Assembly (NCBI GenBank): GCA_031772625.1
Contig: CM062808.1
Coordinates: 472,251,655 to 472,315,654, forward strand
DNA: 64,000 bases
Source of the DNA: Pinus tabuliformis
Lineage: Eukaryota > Streptophyta > Pinopsida > Pinales > Pinaceae
Direction of reading: 5' to 3'
Shown: in pieces, positions 23,393 to 31,747 of the stretch
How the letters are laid out: each line of letters opens with the position of its first letter
How positions within the stretch are numbered: position 1 is the first letter of the stretch
Program-made: the position numbers and the translations under genes
Notes under the pieces: model-generated
The model's input: only the letters and a program-made list of their open reading frames with translations
The model's database searches: none
Told to the model about the DNA's origin: nothing

Positions 23393-24425
23393 GATATCAC
23401 GGTATGGTGAGGGTGGAGGTGGTTTAACCTCTGGATTCCATTGGTTGTTTATGGATTCATTTATCCCACGAGATCCCACATTCAGGCTTGGAATATGGCA
23501 GGGGGGTGGTTGGCTAAAAAAAAGATTTGGTTAAGCCAATCTATGGTCCGGTGGTATGTGGAAGTGCCAAACTTGGTTGGATTTTGTCTATGTTTAATAA
23601 GAGCTAAGTTCCTCCTGCTTTTGATGAGTAAACATACTTGTTATTATGTGGCTTTAACGATTGTTCTCTCATTGTTATTTATCTGGTTATACGCTGGTTA
23701 TAAGCATGGTTATTTCATAGTTCTTAGTGATGGCTCTTTCCATGTTTTTACTTGTAACTAAATGAATAATGAATGCAAGAATTAATTGATGTCATGACAG
23801 CTAAGGTGAGAAGGCAATGATCCTTCTTGTTAAACCTTAAATAAGTTTTCATCTCCTTATGTTTAGACTTGCATTCATGACCTGTAGGTTGCATATTTAC
23901 CAAGTGTTTGACAGAATGCCAGTTTTGGTTGGGGAAGGTCTAGTCAAGTCCTTGATCAAGTTTATTATCAAAATCATTTTATTCATGTCTTTTATGAGTT
24001 CTGGACGTTTCATGGAGTTATGGGCAGTGAGTGGATCCTAGCCCTGGAAAATAGCCTTAAATATTGCAGTCGTTGGCATAACACTGGAAGAAAAAGGCTA
24101 TAGTCGCACTTAGGCATGCTCATGGGAGAGACTGGAGTCTCTCAATCACTTGGAGGGCTTGGTAAGGGAGTGACTGGGGCTCTAGGTTAGTGCAAAGAGA
24201 GTCATCTCGAGGGTTGGACTCCTGGAGGGGTTGGGTTGCTTCTGGAGGTTCTGTAGCACCTGCGAGAACTCAGTAAGGTCTCAAGTTGTCGACTCCATTT
24301 CCTTAAGGTCATATAGGAGGTTGATTCTTATCATAGTGACCCTCAACTCATGTTTACCCCAGGTAAACCAACGAAGGTGGGTAAATGTGGGAGGAGGTGG
24401 TTACAATCTCCTCGACTGGTGCAAT

Positions 24426-24809
24426 GTACCAAATATGCTGTCAAGATCAAACAAAAATTTAAGCAGAAGAAGCGAGACGTTCGATCTGCGAATCTGAAGC
24501 AGGGAAAAGGCACATCCAAACCATAGAAAAAAGGACAGAGCCAAGGTGGAGTGGCCCAGGACAACCCATACAATCCACAAGAAAATAATAGTGACATGAC
24601 GAGATCCCCAACATAGGAAAGTGGTGTGAGTTCCATAAGAGCCGCATCCACAACACAAATGAGTGTCATGCCAAGAAGTCACTAGTGGATGAGCTAAAAG
24701 CTTCAGAGTCCAATGCATGTTCCAACTTTAAGAAAAAAAATAAAAAAAGGGGAATGACAAGGGCAAGAAAATTATTGACATAGAACCCAATGCCACCATT
24801 GCCACCACC
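24426..24809 (+). pseudogene. Gypsy gag C-terminal remnant, unit 1
   Basis: Plus-strand reading resembles the basic gag tail of gypsy elements: 'VKIKQKFKQKKRD', 'QGKGTSKP', then stops; the phrase 'SPTQESGV...' sits where other gypsy gags have a CX2H-type knuckle. No open frame survives. It continues as the protease remnant at 30868 after Copia-2. Confidence 0.6.
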
Positions 24810-25270
24810 TGTTAGGATATTCCGACACATAGGATATAGTTAAGTTCAACTTGGTCTAGTTTAGAGATAGGTATAGAGTTAGGTAAAGTGTGTTTCTTTA
24901 CCGTTGTACATATTGTAACTTACAATCCGACGGTCACGATATGTAGTGATCCGACGGTTCATTCTCTCCTCGGTATTACCGACACTTGATCCGTGGCTTG
25001 ACACCCGATTGGTCCATGAGTTCTATTTAAAGCGCATGGAGGGTCATTGTTCGGGTAATCCGTGCATGAGAGAAGCTTATGTAAATTTTCATTCTCTGAT
25101 TAATAAATTGCCTGTAGTACCCACGTTGGGACAGGCCGTGGACTGTTTCCCTCCTTGCACTCTGAGGGTTTTAACCACGTCAAAAATACTGGTGTATTGA
25201 TTTGAGATCTGGTTGTGAGCGGTGTCCTTTTGGTGTTCTTTCTGAGGAACTTACCCTGTAAATTCCTACA
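24810..25270 (+). repeat. 5' LTR of Copia-2
   Basis: 461 bp, TGTTAGGATA...ATTCCTACA. It differs from the 3' LTR at four single positions by eye (T/C near 24857, G/A near 24903, G/A near 25006, C/A near 25189). Confidence 0.96.
25024..25031 (+). promoter_or_regulatory. TATA-like box of Copia-2 LTR
   Basis: TATTTAAA, 215 bp into the LTR and identical in the 3' copy. An AATAAATT run about 80 bp downstream could serve polyadenylation. Confidence 0.5.
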
Positions 25271-25282
25271 TGGTATCAGAGC
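25271..25282 (+). promoter_or_regulatory. Primer-binding site of Copia-2
   Basis: TGGTATCAGAGC immediately after the LTR, a perfect match to the tRNA-iMet-type site. Confidence 0.96.
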
Positions 25283-25899
25283 TATTTGAGGGCTGCGTCC
25301 GTTGGTGATCCAAATCTGAAGCCGGTAGAACTGCATGCGGCTGTCGTTTCCTAGATCTGCTGTTTCTGACTGCTTTCGAGCCGAGAGAACTGCTTTGTTG
25401 CGTTCGGAGCATCTATTCCAGTGAGGAACCCCTTTCGTTTCACGCGAAAAGGTTTCCGGTAGCCCTAGCTGCGTCATTTTTCAGATCGGGAGGTATATAG
25501 TGTTTTTTGCAGTTTACTGTTATTTTCTCTCTGCTTATTTCGGTTTCGGTTTATTTAGCCTTTTTTTTTAACCGGATCTATACCTTTCATTTCTACGTAT
25601 GCTCTTTGCCCTGTGACTCTGTGCGATCTGGGCAAATCAGAAACAGAAAGGAAGGATTTTTCTCATGCGTATGCTCTTTTCCCTGCACCCTAGTGTGATC
25701 TCGGAAAATCAGAAACATTGAGAAAAATATTTAGTTTTTCGGCTAAAGCTAACTTTGAGATTTTTTTTAAAATTTCTAGTTTTTTGGCTAAAGCTAACTT
25801 CGAGCCGCAAGGTTTGTTTTTCTTTGCATATTCGTGTTGGGTTTTGTGTTTTGTGTTTTGTAGGGAAAAAGAGCTTTCTCAAGGCAAGCACACAAACCA

Positions 25900-25999
25900 A
25901 GGCCTCTCTCTCTCTCTCTCTCTCTCTCAAATTTTTTGTATAGATCAATTGGTTCAAAGCTATTTTAAGAGAGTAGAGGTCTTGGGTTCAAGTCTCCAT

Positions 26000-26030
<31 letters not shown>
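25900..26030 (+). repeat. Two (TC)n microsatellites flanking the tRNA-like copy
   Basis: CT dinucleotide runs at about 25903-25928 and 26001-26031 (the second interrupted once by TTT). They border the first tRNA-like block on both sides, so slippage or unequal exchange between them could have made the 103-bp duplication. Confidence 0.85.
25928..26000 (+). other. tRNA-like module copy 1 (A box and B box)
   Basis: TAGATCAATTGG at 25941-25952 matches the pol III A-box consensus at 11 of 12 positions. GGTTCAAGTCT at 25985-25995 matches the B box except for the last base. The two starts are 44 bp apart, the spacing of an intronless tRNA. The D-arm and anticodon stem do not fold convincingly, so it is tRNA-derived rather than a functional tRNA gene. 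Confidence 0.6.
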
Positions 26031-26031
<1 letters not shown>

Positions 26032-26103
26032 AAATTTTTTGTATAGATCAATTGGTTCAAAGCTATTTTAAGAGAGTAGAGGTCTTGGGTTCAAGTCTCC
26101 ATT
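26031..26103 (+). other. tRNA-like module copy 2 (A box and B box)
   Basis: Exact repeat of 25928-26000. A box 26044-26055, B box 26088-26098. A TTTT run begins at 26102, close behind the B box, where a pol III terminator could act. It lies 200 bp before the gag start. Confidence 0.6.
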
Positions 26104-26303
26104 TTGTGGGGGCGGATTTTTTCATTCCCGCACATTCGCACACTTTGCCGACAACGTCAATAATTTTTTTTTCAAAAAGCCATAACTTCTTCATCCGGAA
26201 GCCTTTTTCAGAGCCGTTTTTTTTTAAAACCGCCTATTTTTTCGAGATCTATCCATTGGAACACTTACTTTCAGCATCTTCAGCTTCAGTTGTTTTTAAA
26301 AAA

Positions 26304-27131
26304 ATGGAAAGTCCATGCCAAGTCATTCTTTACAGCACTAACTACTTCCAATGGGTAGCCTACATGGAAGATTTACTTAGAAGTAAAGGTCTCTTCAGAA
26401 TAGCCACAGGCCAAGAAACGAAACCAAAAGATGAAGACAAGGCTGCTAAATGGGAAAATAGACAAGATCAAGCACGTGGTTTGATAGGGATGTCTATTTC
26501 TCCTGATCTTAGATTCCACATTGCAGAACTTGAAACTCCTCATGAAGCATTAGAAAAACTCGCTAAAGTTTTTGGGATTAAAAATGAAATTAGAGCCCAT
26601 CAACTTGAAAATGAGTTGCTTACTTTGGATCCTAATAATTTTTCTTGCATTGAAGATTTCTTGTCCAAATTCAAGACCCTTAGATATCTCTTGGAAGGTG
26701 TTAAAGTTAAGAAAGAAGATGGTAACCTTATTTATTCCATCCTTACTAAATTGGGACCAGCCTACTCTGTATTTGTTTCCACCCTCCATTCTACAAGGGA
26801 AGCTTTCATTTGTCAAGGAAAAGACTACAAGGCCCCTTCCTTTGACTCCTTTTGTGATTCCTTAATAAGAGAATAAGAAAAACTCTTACACCTTGGTCTT
26901 CTTAATCTTGGAAACTCTTCCACGAAAGCGTTAGCCGCCCAGCAACAACCAAATTCAAAGAATCCTAAGAAGTCATATCCTCAAAAGAATGGTCCTAAAC
27001 CAACTCAGCCTCAAAATGAAAGATCATTTCAGCAAAATGATAAGACCAATAAAAACAAATGGAAGAAGACTGATAGACATTGTAACTTTTGTAATCGAGA
27101 TGGCCACTTAGAATCTAAATGCTTTAAGAAG
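26304..27131 (+). pseudogene. Copia-2 gag, one premature stop
   Basis: The ATG at 26304 starts 'MESPCQVILYSTNYFQWVAY', a copia-type gag (UBN2/Retrotran_gag). 'DLLRSKGLFRIATG' and 'ENELLTLDPNNF' are typical capsid-region blocks. The frame is closed by TAA at 26874-26876 after 'DSLIRE', but continues in phase without other lesions to the zinc knuckle 'CNFCNRDGHLESKC' (CX2CX4HX4C) near 27080 and into pol. A single base change would explain the stop. The frame is also open upstream to 26052, but that part is leader repeat. Gag packages the RNA into virus-like particles in the cytoplasm. Confidence 0.9.
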
Positions 27132-29666
27132 ATGGAAGCCTTGGAAGCCGCAATGAAGAAACATAACATCCATGTGGAGCCTACTTCAACTTCAACTTTC
27201 GGAATGGCACTTTCTTCATGTCGTTGTCAATTATCTCAGTTTGGTTATGCATTAAATGTATCTTCTTCTTCTTCTCATTCTCATGAGTGGCTCATTGATT
27301 CTGGAGCCTCTTATCACATGGCCAAAAACCAAGCCATGTTTTCTTCTTTAAATGATTGTAACACCAAAAATATATATGTTGGTGATGATATATCTCTTAA
27401 TGTTGTAGGGACTGGAACTGTTCATCTAGACAATGGTCAGTTTAATGATGTATTATGTGTTCCAACCTTATCCTGCAACCTTCTATCTGTCTATCAGATA
27501 ACTCATTCAGGTGAAGGTAAAATTGTTGAATTTTCACCTCATGATGTTGTAATCAAGGATCTAAAAGATCCTAAACAAATTCTAGCTACTGGTCTTGCTG
27601 ATGATTCCACAAGGTTGTATAAGTTTCACAACTTTGGGTCATCTAATCTTCCCTCAGTATTTGTTGCTCATAATGATGAAGTGAGCAAACTTTGGCATGA
27701 GCGATTTGGTCACTTAAACTATCGCTCCCTTCAGCATCTATGTAAAGAAAATATGGCGACAAGACTTCCTATGGTATCTTGCAGAGATGGTGTTTGTTCT
27801 GGATGTGTACTCGGAAAACATCATTGGGACAGTTTTGACAAACGTGCCGCTTGGCATGCCTCAGCCCCTTTACAACTTGTGCACAGTGATTTATGTGGTC
27901 CTCTTCCTGTTGCTTCATTCTCTGGCTGCAAGTACTTAACTTTCATTGATGATTTCTCCAGACGCACTTGGGTATACTTCTTAAAACTCAAGGGCGAAGT
28001 ATTTAACACTTTTTTGGGCTTCAAAGCCTTTGTTGAAAAACAATCTAGACATCAAATTCTTAAGCTAAGAACTGATAATGGTGGAGAATATGTTAAAAAC
28101 ACATTCATCAACTTCTGCACTGAAAATGGAATTCAAATGCAACATACTGTTCCATACACTCCACAACAAAATGGTGTAGCTGAAAGGAAAAATCGCACCT
28201 TAAAGGAAATGGCTAATTGTATGCTGCAATCTAAAGGACTCAGTCTTAGTTTTTGGGCCGAAGCAATTAATTGTGCAAATTATATAATCAATCGCACTCC
28301 TACTAAGGTTCTAGAGAATATCACTCCAGAAGAAGCTTGGAGTTCCATTAAACCAGATGTAAGTCACTTTCGTGTGTTTGGAAGTGAAGCATGGGCCCAT
28401 ATTCCAGATGAAAAGCATAAAGCTTTAGAACCTAAGAGTGAGAAATGTACTTTTGTTGGATATTCTGAAGATGTAAAAGGTTATAGACTTATTCCATTTA
28501 AGTCCAAAAATGTTATCATTAGAAGAGATGTAAAATTTGATGAAAATAAATCGGCCTGCGAGCCTAGTCCGGCGGATGTGCCACCTCTTCCTATCTCTTC
28601 TACTTTTGAAAACATTTCTTCTTCAGATGATGAAAGCGAGGATGATAATCCTCCCCCACCTTCTCAGGATCCTCAACTTCCAAGATGGGTCCGTGCTACT
28701 CGGGATGCAGCAGGTGATCTTGCCGGTGATCCTACAGATCAGCGACGTACACGTTCTCAGTTTGAAAGAGCCTCTTCTTTACTGGCTCAAGCTCCAGTAA
28801 ATCATGATCCTGACACTTTTGCAGAAGCTTCAGGCCATCCACATTGGGAAGCAGCTATGAATGAAGAATATCATTCACTAATGACAAATGATACATGGGA
28901 TCTTGTTTCTCTACCAAAGGGACGCAAACTTGTTAGATGTAAATGGGTTTACAGAACCAAGTATGGACCAGATGGGAAAGTTGATAAACATAAAGCTCGT
29001 CTCGTTGCTAAGGGCTTTTCACAGGTTGAAGGCATTGACTACACTGAAACCTTCTCCCCTGTTGCCAAAATGAACTCTATCCGCCCTGTTCTTTCCCTTG
29101 CTGCCTCTTTAAAATGGGAAGTCCATCAGATGGATGTTAAATCTGCCTTCTTGCATGGGGACTTGCAGGAAGAAATCTATATGGAACAACCCATTGGCTT
29201 CATACAAACAGACTCCAGCCTTGTTTGTCGACTTAAGAAATCCCTTTATGGCCTCAAGCAAGCTCCTCAGGCTTGGTATGCCAAAATGGATAGCTTTCTT
29301 TTAGAATCTGGCTTTTCTAGGTGTCATTCTGACAATACTGTGTACACCAAGAAAGTGGGAAACTCTCTTATCATCCTTGTTCTTTATGTTGATGATCTTA
29401 TTCTTACTGGTAGTGATCCCAACCTTATAAACCATGTGAAGTCCAGCCTTAAAAAGAAATTTGAAATGACAGACTTAGGACACTTACACTATTTTTTCGG
29501 TCTTCAAGTCTTGCAATCCAAGGAGGGTATTTTCCTTTCCCAGTCCAAGTATGCTTGTGATATTCTTCGTCATTTTCACATGGAAGACTTTAAGCCAGCC
29601 CCTTCTCCCTTTCAGTCTCTTGTAATTCTCCTGAAGTTGATGCTACCTTATACCATCAACTTGTAG
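27132..29666 (+). CDS. Copia-2 pol: protease, integrase, reverse transcriptase
   Basis: 844 codons open, in phase with gag. Protease 'WLIDSGASYHM' (active Asp at residue 56); pre-integrase zinc site 'LWHERFGHLNYRS' with 'CSGCVLGKH'; integrase DDE at 'LVHSDLCGP', 'LRTDNGGEY' and 'QNGVAERKN'; C-terminal 'FVGYSEDVKGYRLI'. The RT has 'KARLVAKGFSQVEGIDYTE', '[11 protein letters not shown]', 'YGLKQAPQAWY' and catalytic 'LYVDDLILTG' (YVDD at 29385-29396). The frame is lost after 'APSPFQS', where a small deletion near 29620 shifts it. The first Met used here is internal to the polyprotein, not a real start. All catalytic residues inspected are present. Confidence 0.95.
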   Translation: MEALEAAMKKHNIHVEPTSTSTFGMALSSCRCQLSQFGYALNVSSSSSHSHEWLIDSGASYHMAKNQAMFSSLNDCNTKNIYVGDDISLNVVGTGTVHLDNGQFNDVLCVPTLSCNLLSVYQITHSGEGKIVEFSPHDVVIKDLKDPKQILATGLADDSTRLYKFHNFGSSNLPSVFVAHNDEVSKLWHERFGHLNYRSLQHLCKENMATRLPMVSCRDGVCSGCVLGKHHWDSFDKRAAWHASAPLQLVHSDLCGPLPVASFSGCKYLTFIDDFSRRTWVYFLKLKGEVFNTFLGFKAFVEKQSRHQILKLRTDNGGEYVKNTFINFCTENGIQMQHTVPYTPQQNGVAERKNRTLKEMANCMLQSKGLSLSFWAEAINCANYIINRTPTKVLENITPEEAWSSIKPDVSHFRVFGSEAWAHIPDEKHKALEPKSEKCTFVGYSEDVKGYRLIPFKSKNVIIRRDVKFDENKSACEPSPADVPPLPISSTFENISSSDDESEDDNPPPPSQDPQLPRWVRATRDAAGDLAGDPTDQRRTRSQFERASSLLAQAPVNHDPDTFAEASGHPHWEAAMNEEYHSLMTNDTWDLVSLPKGRKLVRCKWVYRTKYGPDGKVDKHKARLVAKGFSQVEGIDYTETFSPVAKMNSIRPVLSLAASLKWEVHQMDVKSAFLHGDLQEEIYMEQPIGFIQTDSSLVCRLKKSLYGLKQAPQAWYAKMDSFLLESGFSRCHSDNTVYTKKVGNSLIILVLYVDDLILTGSDPNLINHVKSSLKKKFEMTDLGHLHYFFGLQVLQSKEGIFLSQSKYACDILRHFHMEDFKPAPSPFQSLVILLKLMLPYTINL

Positions 29667-30325
29667 GAAAACTCTTGTATTTAACCCATACTCGTCCTGA
29701 TCTTTCCTTTGCTGTTGGCCTTGTTGCTCGTTTTATGCAAAACCCCCGTGAAAGTCATTGGAAAGCAGCTAAAAGAATACTTCTTTATGTTCGAGGTACA
29801 GTACAGTTTGGGATTCATTACAGTGCCAAAGCAGCTCCTCTGTTAGTTGGTTTCACTGATTCTGATTGGGCTGGTGACCCTGATGATCGGAAGTCTACTG
29901 CCGGTTATGTCTTCACTCTTGGTTCAGGACCTATTACATGGGCTTGTAAGAAACAGGCTGCCATTTCTCTTTCGTCAGCAGAAGCAGAGTATCGTGGTGC
30001 CGTGGAAGCTAGTAAGGAAGCCTTGTGGCTTCGTCAGATCCTATCAGAGTTTGGCTTTGAGCAGCAGCATCCAACCACACTTTGGTGTGATAATCAAAGT
30101 GCCATTCAGCTATGCAAATATCCAGTCCAACATCAGCGCAGCAAACACATCGAACTACACATGCACTTCATCAGAAAGCTCATTCATGACCATGTTCTTG
30201 AAGTGCAATATTGTCCAACAGATGATCAGGTTGCAGACATCTTCACAAAGGCTCTCACAGAGGCAAAGTTCACTAAACTTCGATATATGCTTGGAGTTCA
30301 GGAAGTTGTCACTAAGGGGGGATAG
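29640..30325 (+). CDS. Copia-2 RNase H, out of frame with RT
   Basis: Begins without ATG around 'VDATLYHQLVGKLLYLTHTRPD' and runs to TAG at 30323-30325. Catalytic residues are visible in 'FTDSDWAGDPDDRKST' (Asp), 'SSAEAEYRG' (Glu) and 'LWCDNQSAIQL' (Asp), followed by 'SKHIELHMHFIR' and 'ADIFTKAL', the full Ty1-copia RNase H order. It sits in another frame from RT because of the lesion near 29620. The last codons overlap an AAGGGGGGAT run that copies the polypurine tract. Confidence 0.93.
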
Positions 30326-30397
30326 GCTCTAGTGCCTCCTTCCTTCTCCTATTGTGTCATATTTGTAAATCCTTCAATCCTATCCCAAGTTGTTCTT

Positions 30398-30406
30398 AAG
30401 GGGGGA
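30398..30406 (+). promoter_or_regulatory. Polypurine tract of Copia-2
   Basis: AAGGGGGGA directly before the 3' LTR. The same run occurs 84 bp upstream at 30314-30323 inside the RNase H stop region. Confidence 0.93.
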
Positions 30407-30867
30407 TGTTAGGATATTCCGACACATAGGATACAGTTAAGTTCAACTTGGTCTAGTTTAGAGATAGGTATAGAGTTAGGTAAAGTGTGTTTCTTTACCA
30501 TTGTACATATTGTAACTTACAATCCGACGGTCACGATATGTAGTGATCCGACGGTTCATTCTCTCCTCGGTATTACCGACACTTGATCCGTGGCTTGACA
30601 CCCAATTGGTCCATGAGTTCTATTTAAAGCGCATGGAGGGTCATTGTTCGGGTAATCCGTGCATGAGAGAAGCTTATGTAAATTTTCATTCTCTGATTAA
30701 TAAATTGCCTGTAGTACCCACGTTGGGACAGGCCGTGGACTGTTTCCCTCCTTGCACTCTGAGGGTTTTAACCACGTCAAAAATAATGGTGTATTGATTT
30801 GAGATCTGGTTGTGAGCGGTGTCCTTTTGGTGTTCTTTCTGAGGAACTTACCCTGTAAATTCCTACA
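30407..30867 (+). repeat. 3' LTR of Copia-2
   Basis: 461 bp, same termini as the 5' LTR. Followed directly by 'ttgagcccaaag', which continues the array unit after a 13-base gap relative to the uninterrupted units. Confidence 0.96.
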
Positions 30868-31460
30868 TTGAGCCCAAAGATATAGAGGAGGGGAAGTGTC
30901 TCTTCTATTCATAGATGTGGGTGAAGGGTTGCCTAATACAATTCATTGTCGAGAATGGGAGCCAAAATAACATCATCTCAAAAGAGTTCAATAAGCATTT
31001 GGGCCTGCCGACAACACCACACCTGCAACCATACACCATCGAGTGGCTCCACCAAGGATGAGATCTCCATGTCAACCAACAGTTCGAACTTCCCTATAGC
31101 ATCAAGCCCTTCGCTAACGAGGTACTGTGTGATGTTGTTCCTCTTGAATATTGTGATGTTTTATTAGGCCAACCATACTTGTGGAAGCCTCATGTTGTGT
31201 ATGAGTCCAAACCTTACACTGTGATTATTACTTTGGGCAGAAAATTGTACATGATATCGGAGGCAGACCCGCCTATCATCGTTTCTTTGATATCTGCTAA
31301 GAATTGTGATAAGATCATATCCAAGATTGAGAAATTTGTTTTCTTTTTTATTCGATCTCAAAGTAAGCGGAAGATCGTGGCCACATCAATGGACCCCAAA
31401 AAGGGTTCCTCCGCACAACATAAGCAAGCTGATAAGGTCATAGATAATCTAGGTGGATAT
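30868..31460 (+). pseudogene. Gypsy protease remnant, unit 1
   Basis: Continues the gag remnant cut at 24809. Readable pieces in shifting plus frames are 'GLPTTPHLQPYTIEWLHQG', 'DVLLGQPYLWKPHVVYES' and 'VIITLGRKLYMI', a retropepsin-like domain of Ty3-gypsy polyproteins. After 'HKQADKVIDNLGGY' the RT expected next is missing, and the LTR half begins. Confidence 0.75.
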
Positions 31461-31747
31461 TGATGGCAACCCAACTATTCCCTTGGACCCCCACCACTGT
31501 TTCTTTCAATTTCCTTAATTCTAAGACAACTTTATTTTTTTGGTAGTTTTTTAGGTCCTAAACTTCCAAAGTCATTTTGAGGTACTAAAAGACGTTTTTT
31601 TTTGGGAAAACGTAGATATTAGAGAAGTGCCAAAATTGATTTTACAAGTTTTTGTTTTTCCTCCTCATGGAGATCTTCGAAACGAGGTATTATGATAGTG
31701 AAATGGAGATTGTATGCCAAAGTTATGACCTCAAGAAGTTGGCAGTC

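Larger units (their letters stand above)
25283..26303 (+). other. Copia-2 untranslated leader with serial duplications
   Basis: About 1 kb between primer site and gag ATG. It contains three successive direct duplications: a 'gtatgctctttgccctg'-type block (about 25598 and 25670), a 'ggctaaagctaacttcgag'-type block (about 25741 and 25787), and a 73-bp tRNA-like block repeated exactly 103 bp apart. (TC)n runs separate the last pair. Confidence 0.85.
24810..30867 (+). mobile_element. Copia-2: young, nearly complete Ty1-copia element
   Basis: 6058 bp with two 461-bp LTRs differing at four positions, a perfect tRNA-iMet primer site, a ~1 kb leader, a single gag-pol frame and a clear polypurine tract. 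Only two lesions break the coding: a TAA at 26874-26876 in gag and a frameshift near 29620 between RT and RNase H. Flanks do not form a target duplication: CCACC lies left and TTGAG right, and comparison with units 2-4 shows that 13 bases of target are missing. Confidence 0.97.
23361..31747 (+). repeat. Array unit 1, interrupted by Copia-2
   Basis: The unit runs 23361-24809 and 30868-31747. Its left edge is the physical end of the Copia-1 5' LTR. The non-coding part has an open frame (23441-23761) with two hydrophobic stretches but no recognised domain and no conserved ATG. The gag remnant is cut by Copia-2 at 24809/30868, and the LTR half starts at about 31460 (TGATGGCAACC). Confidence 0.8.

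Noticed and set aside
23441-23761. Small protein with two hydrophobic segments, also present in unit 3
   Set aside because: It opens without a conserved ATG, a G-run shifts the start between units, and units 2 and 4 carry a TAG in it. Repetition comes from the array, not selection.
26052-26303. N-terminal extension of Copia-2 gag
   Set aside because: The extra 84 codons are read from the duplicated tRNA-like block and leader; the ATG at 26304 gives a standard copia gag start.
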